This document shows positions 32,357 through 41,300 of a stretch of DNA of 64,000 bases, piece by piece. Origin of the DNA: Mesonia algae (GTDB taxonomy: Bacteria > Bacteroidota > Bacteroidia > Flavobacteriales > Flavobacteriaceae). Every line of letters begins with the position of its first letter. The stretch's first letter is position 1. The notes below the pieces were generated by a model. The model was not told the DNA's origin and did no database searches. It saw nothing but the letters and a program-made list of their open reading frames with translations. The DNA lies in NCBI RefSeq assembly GCF_003253545.1, contig NZ_QKYV01000003.1, forward strand, positions 202,375 to 266,374, read 5' to 3'. A program made the position numbers and the translations under genes.

Positions 32357-32693
32357 GACTATAAAAATAGTAGATGCAGAAGGCAATCCGTTAGCAGGAG
32401 CGCACGTAATGCCAGAGAACGGCATAAAAACTATTTCTAACAGCGCAGGAGTAGCAAACGTAGAAGTTAGTAATCAAGAGACATGGGTAGAAATTACACA
32501 CGTAAGCGGTGCAAGTACTACAATGCCTTTTTTCGATTTAACCGATTCCGTTACCCTTGGAGCAAATGAGCTTGAAACGGTAGAAATTACTGCTAAAAAA
32601 AAGAGCAACCTCAAATATTGGATTGCTGCAATGGCATTTGTAGCAATTGTAGCCGCAAATGCGAAAAACAAACCCGTAAAAGTAAAATTATAA
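32349..32693 (+). CDS. carboxypeptidase-regulatory-like beta-sandwich protein with C-terminal anchor
   Basis: The start at ATG 32349 gives MNKTIKIVDAEGNPLAGAHVMPENGIKTISNSAGVANVEVS, a CarboxypepD_reg-like motif. A short linker (ELETVEITAKKKS), a membrane helix (YWIAAMAFVAIVAANA) and a basic tail (KNKPVKVKL) follow; 114 residues in all. It is the sister of 31540-31953. The final A of its TAA is the first base of the next ATG. Confidence 0.6.
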   Translation: MNKTIKIVDAEGNPLAGAHVMPENGIKTISNSAGVANVEVSNQETWVEITHVSGASTTMPFFDLTDSVTLGANELETVEITAKKKSNLKYWIAAMAFVAIVAANAKNKPVKVKL

Positions 32694-33298
32694 TGGCATT
32701 AATACACGAAACATCAGTACCTAACAGCTATAGAGCTGCATTTTTGGAAAAACTTGTGCAAGTAAGTAAAAACTTAGGCATTAATCCTAATTGGTTGATG
32801 CTTGTAATTTATTGGGAAAGTGCAAGAAGCTTTAGTCCTTCTAAGAAAAATCCTTATTCAGGTGCTACAGGTTTAATTCAGTTTATGCCTTCTACAGCAA
32901 AAGGTTTAGGAACTACAACAGCGCAATTAGCGCAAATGACAGCAGTAGAACAATTAGACTATGTAGAGAAATACTACAGCCCTTACAAACACAAAATCAA
33001 AAGTTTTATAGATCTATATTTTGCTACTTTTTACCCGGCAGCTATAGGTAAGCCAGATAATTATGTACTTGGTAGCTCTTCTTATTTAATTCAAAAAATA
33101 GCAGAACAAAACCCTGCATTTGATAATAATAAAGATCGTAAAGTAACTAAAGTTGAAGTAGAAAAAACGATGCTAGAAAAAATACCCGATTTATGGAAAG
33201 GGGAGTTTTTAAAAAACACCATGGCTATTGGCCTTATTGGTTTTTTTATGTTAGCAGGTATTGCAGCTTCTTCTTATTACTTAATCTATAAAGCATAA
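32693..33298 (+). CDS. lytic transglycosylase (SLT-type) with C-terminal membrane anchor
   Basis: From ATG 32693 (overlapping the previous stop as TAATG) the protein has 201 residues. The SLT fold is clear: catalytic E42 in VIYWESARSFSP, then the GxxGLIQFMPSTA block (GATGLIQFMPSTAKGLG), and later LYFATFYPAAIGKPDNYV. Enzymes of this type cut peptidoglycan glycan strands. The C-terminus is one membrane helix (TMAIGLIGFFMLAGIAASSYYLIY). Membrane anchoring within a structural operon suggests a particle-borne enzyme for genome entry, as known from PRD1-type phages, but lysis is also possible. Confidence 0.8.
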   Translation: MALIHETSVPNSYRAAFLEKLVQVSKNLGINPNWLMLVIYWESARSFSPSKKNPYSGATGLIQFMPSTAKGLGTTTAQLAQMTAVEQLDYVEKYYSPYKHKIKSFIDLYFATFYPAAIGKPDNYVLGSSSYLIQKIAEQNPAFDNNKDRKVTKVEVEKTMLEKIPDLWKGEFLKNTMAIGLIGFFMLAGIAASSYYLIYKA

Positions 33299-33301
33299 AT
33301 T

Positions 33302-34063
33302 ATGGCAGGTCCTGTAAGAAATAACGGTTCAAATATTCAAGTAGATAGCTCTTTGAGTTTAACGAGTATTAACCCTGTGCAAAATAAAGTAATCGCAGCT
33401 TTACATTTAGAACCTGCGGAATATGAAGCACCAACGGCAAGCATTACAAATGTTAGTCAAGATGTAGAAAACGGTACTACTATTGAAGAAATTAACCTAC
33501 AAGTTAATTTTAATCAAAATGATGCAGGAGCAGCAACAGGTTATGAAATTATACAAGATGAAAATGTAATTGCAAATGCCGCAGGTTTTACAGTTGATAG
33601 CTTAGTCGTACCATTAGGTAACGTTGAATTTAAAGCTTTAGTAAACTACGCACAAGGTCCTGTAAAGCAAAATAACTTAGGAGAAGATGATCCAACCGGA
33701 CAAATACAAGCCGGATCTATTTTTTCTCAAACGAGAATAATTACCGGAACGCAACGAAGCTTTTTCGGTTCGGTTGCTTCTACTCCTACTAATTCCGCAC
33801 AAGCGAGAGCATTAACCAAAATTAAAAGTAGCGTTAACTCTTTTAGTTTCTTAGCAAGTGAAGTTAATAACTCTATTATCGTACCGCAAGGCACAACCTT
33901 AGCAAGCGTAGTAAGCAGTAATAACGAAACCTTAACCGGGCAATTTACAAGCCAAGCCATTACGGTAAATGATGCAGCCGGAAACCCTCAAAATTACACC
34001 GTTTTTAACCTCCAGACAGCGCAACCCTTAGCAGCGACTTTAAACGTAACCTTAAGTAATTAA
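33302..34063 (+). CDS. phage fibre/spike-type protein
   Basis: This 253-residue beta-rich protein has a segment near the N-terminus, DSSLSLTSINPVQNKVIAAL. It matches the S-x-xSxNPVQNKVI motif found in many phage tail-fibre or appendage proteins. The rest is Asn/Thr/Val rich and repetitive. It starts the attachment-type block 33302-36143. Because no tail genes exist here, it may form a vertex spike. Confidence 0.6.
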   Translation: MAGPVRNNGSNIQVDSSLSLTSINPVQNKVIAALHLEPAEYEAPTASITNVSQDVENGTTIEEINLQVNFNQNDAGAATGYEIIQDENVIANAAGFTVDSLVVPLGNVEFKALVNYAQGPVKQNNLGEDDPTGQIQAGSIFSQTRIITGTQRSFFGSVASTPTNSAQARALTKIKSSVNSFSFLASEVNNSIIVPQGTTLASVVSSNNETLTGQFTSQAITVNDAAGNPQNYTVFNLQTAQPLAATLNVTLSN

Positions 34064-34065
34064 TT

Positions 34066-34875
34066 ATGCCAGAGAATACACATAATTTATCAAAACCTGT
34101 AAAAATTGTAAACCCAAGTGCAAGCGTTGACGGTTTGCACGGTCCTTATTTAAGTTTACCAGAAGCTTTTACAGCCGTGCCTATTTCTTTAAGAGAAAAG
34201 GGGCGTTACGTACTTATTGAAAATGCCCAGGGAATAATAGAACAATGGACTTGGAAAAAAGGAATTTTAGATACAGATATAGAGCTTGATAGTGTAGATA
34301 TTAAAACCCAAGTAATAGATAGCGGCGGTAATTACAATAATGTAGAATTAACAGGAAACGTTTTAGTGTTTACTAATACTAACGCACAAGCCATTTTAAA
34401 CGGTTTTAATCACGATAAGTATAAGAGAATTACCGTTATCAATAACGGAGATTTTGAGATACGTATTAATAAATTAGACGGTAATAGTGATGCCGACAAG
34501 CAAATAAAATTACCTAATTTAATTGCCAGTACAGGTATTGAGGGATCTTGTGAGCTTATTTATGTAGATGTAATTCAAAAATGGCAATTAATAGATCAAT
34601 TTGCGAGTAAATATAGACCAGAACATAGAGGTTTACCAAACACGCAGGTAGAAGTTGTTACACCCGATGCACGAAGCGAAACCGTACCTATTATAGAATT
34701 AGAAGTTTTTAGAGATGCGCAATCTACAGGAATGAGCAAATCAGATCTTAATACTGCTTATCCTACTGCTTTACGTGGTTTTATGGTGATTTGTAAGCAA
34801 ATAAATTTGATCTATAAGAAAGTAGATGCCAATACAAATGATTGGGTAGAATATAAATTAACACCTGTAGCCTAA
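34066..34875 (+). CDS. phage appendage/adaptor protein
   Basis: This 269-residue protein has an N-terminal pattern DGLHGPYLSLPEAFTAVPISLREKGRYVLIENAQGIIEQWTW. It resembles the GPY-SL-EA---VP--LR-KG--V-I repeat that I know from Bacteroidota phage fibre adaptors. The remainder is beta-rich. It lies between the fibre-type protein and a leucine-rich protein (stop/start TAATG with the next gene), so the three probably form one receptor-binding complex. Confidence 0.55.
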   Translation: MPENTHNLSKPVKIVNPSASVDGLHGPYLSLPEAFTAVPISLREKGRYVLIENAQGIIEQWTWKKGILDTDIELDSVDIKTQVIDSGGNYNNVELTGNVLVFTNTNAQAILNGFNHDKYKRITVINNGDFEIRINKLDGNSDADKQIKLPNLIASTGIEGSCELIYVDVIQKWQLIDQFASKYRPEHRGLPNTQVEVVTPDARSETVPIIELEVFRDAQSTGMSKSDLNTAYPTALRGFMVICKQINLIYKKVDANTNDWVEYKLTPVA

Positions 34876-36143
34876 TGTTTTATTCAGTAGATGACAATAT
34901 AGTAAAGTTAGAAGGTGGTTTTCCTCAAAGGAAAGTTAACTCAATATCATTCACAATAGACGATGCGGGTTTTCCTATAAGTAACGCAACAGGGCATGGT
35001 CAATTAGGAATAGCAAGCAAAAAACCTATAAATATTCAAATTTCTACAGGAAGTAACGTTTATAGTTTTAGCTCTAACTATCAGCAAAATTCTACATATT
35101 ATTTATCGATCACGTCAGACGGTCAAACAATAAACGGTTTTAACCAAGGTGCTACATCTGGATATTTTAATAAAATCGACTTTATAAATCCTATTGGAAG
35201 TCAAAAAACAATAACAATAATTTTTGAAAACATTGAAAGTATCATTGAATTAAGACTTTCTCAGTTTAATATTTACGGGGCATTACCAAATGAAATAAAA
35301 TCTATGATTTCATTAAATAGTTTAAGTTTTAATGTTTTAAGACATATTACGAGTTTTCCAACCGATTTAAGTCCATTAATAAATCTTAAAGAGCTTAATT
35401 TAAGGATTCTATCCTCATCAAAATTCGATAAAATACCAGACAGTTTTTTTAATTTAGATTTAGAAAGATTTCAAGCGAGTAGTGTATTTGATTGTTCAAA
35501 TGAAGTGTCGTCAAACTTATTTAAGGTAAATCAATGGACTAACATGATTAACCTTGATTTAAGAGATAATAATATCAACTATCTACCTAGTGATTGGCAA
35601 AGTATGGCTAATACTTTGACTACATTGAGAATTGATTCAAACGAATACACATATTTACCACCAGCTTTATCATTATTTTCAAACATTAACAGATTTGATT
35701 TTGGTATTAATAATAGTGTGCGCCAACCTTGGTTTGATATGAGTCTATGGAACCAGTTATCAACTATGTACATATATGGTGATATTGGAATTTCAGATAT
35801 ATCAAGTGCTTGGATTCATTTGTTTTCTTTAAGAAGTATTAATAATTTCCATAGTTGGATTAATAATACAACTGATTTCAACGAGTTCATCAACGCATTC
35901 TACACCCTTTGCACCAACGAAGCCTATTTAGATACAAGCACACCAACAGCACAAGCAGACGAGTACCCGAATAAATTTAGAGATATAAGTTGGGGGCATA
36001 GCAGCTTAACTCCTACAGGAAATTACCAAGCACCTACAGGATTTGTGCTAGGCGTAAGCAATGGTAATCCTGCCAACGAAGCCGAGAAAATATATGTATT
36101 AGTAAACAATTACGGCCATACCGTAACCTTTAACCAATCTTAA
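34875..36143 (+). CDS. leucine-rich-repeat receptor-binding candidate
   Basis: This 422-residue protein has, from about residue 120 to 310, irregular leucine-rich repeats (LRLSQFNIYGALPNEI, LKELNLRILSSSKFDKIPDSF, MINLDLRDNNINYLPSDWQ, LTTLRIDSNEYTYLPPAL). The C-terminal 60 residues (APTGFVLGVSNGNPA-EAEKIYVLVNNYGHTVTFNQ) look like a phage-type tip domain. LRR tips can bind sugars or proteins on the host surface. No signal peptide, so it is not a secreted host-type LRR protein. Confidence 0.6.
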   Translation: MFYSVDDNIVKLEGGFPQRKVNSISFTIDDAGFPISNATGHGQLGIASKKPINIQISTGSNVYSFSSNYQQNSTYYLSITSDGQTINGFNQGATSGYFNKIDFINPIGSQKTITIIFENIESIIELRLSQFNIYGALPNEIKSMISLNSLSFNVLRHITSFPTDLSPLINLKELNLRILSSSKFDKIPDSFFNLDLERFQASSVFDCSNEVSSNLFKVNQWTNMINLDLRDNNINYLPSDWQSMANTLTTLRIDSNEYTYLPPALSLFSNINRFDFGINNSVRQPWFDMSLWNQLSTMYIYGDIGISDISSAWIHLFSLRSINNFHSWINNTTDFNEFINAFYTLCTNEAYLDTSTPTAQADEYPNKFRDISWGHSSLTPTGNYQAPTGFVLGVSNGNPANEAEKIYVLVNNYGHTVTFNQS

Positions 36144-36145
36144 AA

Positions 36146-36331
36146 ATGAAACTATTAATCGTTTATAACAATGAAGAAATTATTACCGTGGGAGAAGCTC
36201 CAGAAGGCGGTGTAATAGCAAGCGGTAATCTAACTTTAGTTGCAAGCAAAGAAGATGCTTTGCAAATGTTTATAGCCCTGGGTTATGATGTTACCAAAAT
36301 AGAAGATTTTGAACCAATTAACACCATATAA
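36146..36331 (+). CDS. small protein, unknown
   Basis: This 61-residue protein (KLLIVYNNEEIITVGEAPEGGVIASGNLTLVASKEDALQMFIALGYDVTKIEDFEP) is a small alpha/beta protein that starts 2 bp after the LRR gene. It may be a chaperone or cap for it, judged only by position. Confidence 0.5.
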   Translation: MKLLIVYNNEEIITVGEAPEGGVIASGNLTLVASKEDALQMFIALGYDVTKIEDFEPINTI

Positions 36332-36332
36332 A

Positions 36333-36584
36333 ATGAGTACTTTAAGTAAATTTTTCGTTTTAGGATTAATCCTACAAATTTTATTAACCACTATTTTCTT
36401 CTTCTTTTGGGGAGTGAATGACAACGCACACGCTATAGCGGTAATAATTACGTTTTTAGCGGTTGCAGGTATTCCGTTACACAACTATTATTTAGGTAAT
36501 AGAACGCTAGGAGGTAAACACTTTCTATGCGGTGTTTTTGGAATGTTTTTAACTATTGTAGCTACATTATTGCTATGGTTCTAA
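36333..36584 (+). CDS. small multi-helix membrane protein, holin candidate
   Basis: From ATG 36333 the protein has 83 residues with three hydrophobic helices (FFVLGLILQILLTTIFFFFW, AIAVIITFLAVAGIPL, FLCGVFGMFLTIVATLLLWF). Size and topology fit a class I holin. It overlaps the next gene by 10 bp. It stands at the head of four membrane-protein genes ending in a spanin-like gene, a lysis-cassette arrangement. Inference from layout. Confidence 0.5.
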   Translation: MSTLSKFFVLGLILQILLTTIFFFFWGVNDNAHAIAVIITFLAVAGIPLHNYYLGNRTLGGKHFLCGVFGMFLTIVATLLLWF

Positions 36585-36847
36585 AATCAAAAATAGCGGC
36601 TTTTATGAACTCGATAGGCGATGATAAGAAAAACCATATTATCGCTTTTTCAATCGCTTATTTAGCTTTAGAACCCTTTTTAGGTTTTATAGCTTTTTTG
36701 TTGGTGGTATTTGCTGCCGCATTGGTTGAGTTTATAGATTTCATTGGAGAAAAAGGAGAACCTAGCGTACTAGATTTTTTAGCAAGTATCATATTGCCAA
36801 CAATTCACATAGTATTAAAGTACGCAATAATTTATAACAGTTTATAA
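36575..36847 (+). CDS. small membrane protein, holin-like
   Basis: The start at ATG 36575 gives 90 residues (VLKSKIAAFMNSIGDDKKNHIIAF...). There are two or three helices (AFSIAYLALEPFLGFIAFLLVVFAAALVEFI; ASIILPTIHIVLKYAIIY). The N-terminal GDDKKNH motif before the first helix resembles small phage or VanZ-like membrane proteins. It may act as holin or antiholin with its neighbour. Confidence 0.5.
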   Translation: MVLKSKIAAFMNSIGDDKKNHIIAFSIAYLALEPFLGFIAFLLVVFAAALVEFIDFIGEKGEPSVLDFLASIILPTIHIVLKYAIIYNSL

Positions 36848-36848
36848 A

Positions 36849-37169
36849 ATGACAGAAGCAGAAAGAATAGCATTAATAGGATCGGCAAGTTTAATACTTG
36901 GTGCAGTAGGCCAATGGTTTTTTAAACCCTTTGGCGAATTTCTAAAATCTTGGGTAGATCGTAAAAGCGGCAATATTGCCAAAATGCGTAAAACCATAAC
37001 CGCACAAGAGTTAGAGATCGAAGATCTAAAGAATAACCTAGCAGATTTAAATATGAGGTTAGAGGTGCTTATTCCGTTGCTTAAACGTCAGTTAAAAGAT
37101 GATCCAGAAGCTATGTTTGTTTTAGATCACTTCCCTAAAGGTGGCAATATAACACCAAGCAAAACCTAA
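36849..37169 (+). CDS. membrane protein with coiled coil
   Basis: This 106-residue protein has one N-terminal helix (IALIGSASLILGAVGQWFF). A basic segment and a coiled coil follow at about 45-80 (KTITAQELEIEDLKNNLADLNMRLEVLIPLLKR). It belongs to the probable lysis group; topology alone does not fix its function. Confidence 0.5.
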   Translation: MTEAERIALIGSASLILGAVGQWFFKPFGEFLKSWVDRKSGNIAKMRKTITAQELEIEDLKNNLADLNMRLEVLIPLLKRQLKDDPEAMFVLDHFPKGGNITPSKT

Positions 37170-37173
37170 TCTT

Positions 37174-37821
37174 ATGACACTACAGCAGCCTAAAAATATA
37201 GATCCGTTTATAAAAGCCTTATTTGTAGGGCTTTTAGTGTTTTGCTTATTCTCTTGTAAAAGCAAGCAGAAAACCGTCCGTAAAGAAGTCACAAGTTTAG
37301 AGCAGTTGGAGGTAAAAGATATAGAAACCTCTAAAATTGAAACGAGCGACACGCAACAAATTACGAGAGTAAAAGAGAGCGTAACGCTACAAGAGGTTAA
37401 AAATGCCACCGTAAAACAAACGGAAACTAAAACCACTTTTACCCCGGTAGATCATAACCAACCCAGCCAAGCCACCATTAACGGTAAAACTTATAATTGG
37501 CAAAATTCAACGATTGTAGAAGAAGAAAAATCTATTCTTAGCGATAGTACAAGCGAGAATATTATTAAGCAATCTACAAGTATAGAAAACCGCCTTAACG
37601 GAAGTAAAAAAACAGAAGAAACCACCGCCGAAAACAGTAAAAAAGAACATAAAGAAAAATCCGCTTTAAGCGAAAAAAATAAAGAAAATAAAGGGTTTGC
37701 AAGTGGTTTAATTATATGGCCTATGGTTGTTTTCATAGTAGTTTTTGGTTTAGTTGGCCTTATTACCAGGAGCAACCCTTTTTTATTTTTTATCAACCTT
37801 TTTAAACGCAAAAAACAATGA
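37174..37821 (+). CDS. lipoprotein with C-terminal membrane helix, unimolecular-spanin-like
   Basis: This 215-residue protein has an N-terminal lipoprotein signal (ALFVGLLVFCLFSC, Cys at about residue 28). A long charged Thr/Glu/Lys-rich periplasmic region follows, then one C-terminal membrane helix (LIIWPMVVFIVVFGLVGLI) and a basic end (FKRKKQ). A protein lipid-anchored to the outer membrane at one end and spanning the inner membrane at the other is the hallmark of u-spanins such as T1 gp11, which fuse both membranes in the last lysis step. Position behind holin-like genes agrees. Its last bases overlap the next gene. Confidence 0.6.
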   Translation: MTLQQPKNIDPFIKALFVGLLVFCLFSCKSKQKTVRKEVTSLEQLEVKDIETSKIETSDTQQITRVKESVTLQEVKNATVKQTETKTTFTPVDHNQPSQATINGKTYNWQNSTIVEEEKSILSDSTSENIIKQSTSIENRLNGSKKTEETTAENSKKEHKEKSALSEKNKENKGFASGLIIWPMVVFIVVFGLVGLITRSNPFLFFINLFKRKKQ

Positions 37822-38285
37822 GAACAATTTTAGGAATGACAGCTATAGCCGCAGGCTTTTTTTGGTACATAGGAAAAAATAAAGTAGATGAATACCTGCA
37901 AGCATTTGAGCAATTAGAATTTAAACCTTTAGGGATTAAAAATATAAGATTAAGTGGCGGTAAACTTAGCTTTTACACAAACTTAGAAATCGTTAATAAC
38001 TCACTAACAAATATAGCTTTAGATACCGCTAAAAAAGTGGTGCTTTCTCGTATTTTAGTGTATAATTCTAACGGAGAATATTTAGGGAAAGCTACACCAA
38101 ACTTAAGCGCAATTAATTTACCTGCGCAAAGTACTACCGTAGTAGAAAACATAAATACAGTAGTTCCTTTAGACGATTTAGGAAGCGTTTTAACTAATGC
38201 TTTATCGATCATTCAAAACCCTAATTCTTTAAAGTTAAAATTAGAGTTTAGCGCATTTGGAGAAACTTATACTATTGAAGCTTAA
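37818..38285 (+). CDS. membrane-anchored LEA14/WHy-like beta-sandwich protein
   Basis: This 155-residue protein has an N-terminal membrane helix (TILGMTAIAAGFFWYIG). A domain follows with an alternating strand pattern (KNIRLSGGKLSFYTNLEIVNNSLTNIALDTAKK ... NLPAQSTTVVENINTVVPLDDLGSVL) like the LEA14/WHy fold. It may be a virion or envelope protein. It overlaps the spanin-like gene by 4 bp and closes the late operon. Confidence 0.5.
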   Translation: MRTILGMTAIAAGFFWYIGKNKVDEYLQAFEQLEFKPLGIKNIRLSGGKLSFYTNLEIVNNSLTNIALDTAKKVVLSRILVYNSNGEYLGKATPNLSAINLPAQSTTVVENINTVVPLDDLGSVLTNALSIIQNPNSLKLKLEFSAFGETYTIEA

Positions 38286-38312
38286 AAACAATCATCACAT
38301 CAAAATAATACT

Positions 38313-41300
38313 ATGTTATCATCAATCAAAACTTACAACGGCCTTAACGGAGAAATTTTAACCAGGGCGGAAGTAGAAAATCTTATCAATAAAGCTAAAG
38401 CGGAAGATCAAAAACATATTTTACAAAAATTAGAACAACTTTTAGCTTCATATCCAGAAGCTAAAAGTTTTGATATTGAAACCACGCCACAAGATGAAAT
38501 TTTAGAAGAAAATTTATTACCAGGAATAGATTATTTGGCAATACCAGAAGAAGGCGAAACCCCCGGACTTGGTAAACCTGTTTCTCCAGATGATATTTAC
38601 CAAATGATAACCGATTTAATCATTAACACGATTAAAAAAGTAGGGCATTTACCGTGGCAAAGAGAGTGGGAGAAAACCAACCTTTACCAAGGTAAACAAG
38701 CCATTAATTTTGAAAGTAAAAACCCTTACCGTGGCATCAACTACTTTTTACTCAATTTTAAAGTAGAAATTAAAGACGGAGAGAAAATTTTAACTCGTAG
38801 AAATTTTGACGTTCCTTATTTTTTAACCTTTAACCAGATTAAAAAAAATAAAGGCGAACTTAAAAAAGGATCTACAGGTTTTAAGGTTGTGTATTTTACA
38901 AAGCTGTATAAAGTAGATGAAAAAGGAAAAAACGGCAAAGAGTTAAGTTTTGGTACGTACAACAAAAAGAAATTTGATGCTTGGGTAGATAAAAACATCA
39001 ACAACCTAAACAGGGATGCAGACTATTATAAAAATTCTTATTTACCAATATTAAAGTATTACAACGTTTTTAATGCCGATGATATTACAGGGATAGATTG
39101 GGGAGAATTACCAAAAAACCCAAATGCAGATAAGCCCCTAAAAGAACGTATAGAAATAGCTGAATTAATTGTAAATAATATGCCTAACGCTCCTAAAATT
39201 TTATTTGAAGGAGATCAACCTGCATATTATCCAGATACCGATAGTATTTTAATGACACCTATAGAAGCTTTTAAAGACGAACAAAGCTACTACACTACCA
39301 TTTTTCACGAATTAACCCATAGCACAGGGCACGGTAAGAGATTAAAGAGATTTGCTGTTTCTTCAAGAAGTGAATCCACAAAAAGAGATAATGCTTTTGA
39401 AGAATTAATAGCCGAAATGGGAGCTGTATTTTTATCGGCAGAAGCAGGAACGTTATTTAAAACATTAGATAATTCCGCTAAATATTTAAGCGGTTGGAAT
39501 GGTCGTTTAGTTAAAGAAATGAAAGAAGATAACCGTTATTTCTTTAGAGCTTCAAGTAAAAGCCAAGCCGCAGCCGATTACATTTTAGATCGTGATAAAG
39601 AAGGAAATCCTGCTTATTTAAAAGAATTAGAAAATAAGCCAAAAAAAGAAGAAGCTAAAGAAACAACCAAAACAGAAAAAAGTAAAAAAGAAACATCTAA
39701 TGAAACGATTTATCCTTTTTCTAAAAGTGAAATTAGTTACGATTTAGCAAAAAGAGCGCATTCCGGCACCTCTTTTTCTCCAGAAAAAAGAGCAGAACAA
39801 GAGCAAAATAGCCACTTCAGCTATTTAAAAGAGGTTTACAATAACGCTAAAAAATACTCTAAAAGTCAAAAGACCGAAGAAAACTTTGAAGCTGCTTTTG
39901 ATAAATTCCATAAAGGATATTTAAAACGTAAAATTTCAGAATTAGAAAGTAGATCCAGGCTTTTAAGTACAATGATTACAGGTCCTGCAAACTTTCCAAC
40001 TAGAAGAGCAGAAAAAAATAGTAATGCGCATCATAATAAGCTTACAGAATTAATAGATTATTCTAAGTATGCAGAAGATAGAATGCGCAGAGAGTTAACA
40101 GCCAGAGTTAATAAGCCTGTAAAAACAGGAGAAAAAGGAGCTTTAGAGGTATTGGAGCAAAAACTTGAAAAGGCCAAAAGAGAACACGAATTAAATAAAT
40201 CTATAAACAAAATAGTTTCATCTGTAAAAAGAAAAAAACTTTCAAAGGAAGAAACGATTGAGAAAATTTTAGAAGAAGTAAAAAAGTTAGAAGTAAGCGA
40301 TAAATTTTTAATTTCTTATAAAAGGCTAATGACAGATAATTTAATTTGGGCTAAACAAGGTACTCAAAACTCTTTAGCAAAAGTTAAAAGGTATGAGCAA
40401 CGAGTAAAGCAAGAGAAAAACCGTAGCACAGAAAACAAAATGCACGATTTTAAAGATTTTAAGATCTTAGAAAATGCCGAGCAAAACCGTTATCAAATTT
40501 TATTTGATGATATACCGTCAGAAGAAATAAGAAAAGTTTTGAAAAGCCACAGTTTTAGGTGGTCCAATAAAAATAAAGCTTGGCAGCGACAAATTACAGG
40601 TAATGCAAGCTATAGCTTAAGAAAATTTGTTATTCCTGCATTAAAAAAAATATATGAAAAAATTGAAACTCCACAAAAAGAAAACCTTAAAGAGGAAAAT
40701 AAAGAAGTTGTAGAAGAACCTCAAAAAGTAAATAAAGAGACAGGCCAAATAGCATTATTAGGAGAGCAACCGCAAGAAGTTTGCGAGGTTCAAGAAACCA
40801 CCGCTACTGCAGAAATAAATAGCGTAACGCAACCTAAGCAAAACCCTAATAGTTTGGCAGCTCGTTTGCAAGCAAGCCAAAACCAAGATTTTGAATATTA
40901 CAAAATAGACAATCCTGAAATAGCTAAGTTTTTAGGTAGGGTAGAAGTGAAGCAAAAAGAAAGTATAGGTATAAGTGTTACCGCACCACAGGGCGCAGGT
41001 AAAACACGCTTTTGTTTTCAGTTGGTAGATGCTTTTGCAGATAATTACAAAGTTGGTATTGCGAGTATGGAAGAACACCCGGCAAGTAGTTTATTTTTAT
41101 CTAAAGTGCCAGAGTATATTTCTAACAAAAACATACCAAATGTAGAAGCCCCAGAGATTAACACTATGCAGGATCTACATGAGCTTATTATGGCTAACGA
41201 TGTGATTATGATAGATAGTTTCGAGAAGCTGCGAGAATTAGATAAAAATGTACAAGTAGATAAAGATCTGCGAAAAAAATATAACGGTAAATTGTTTATC

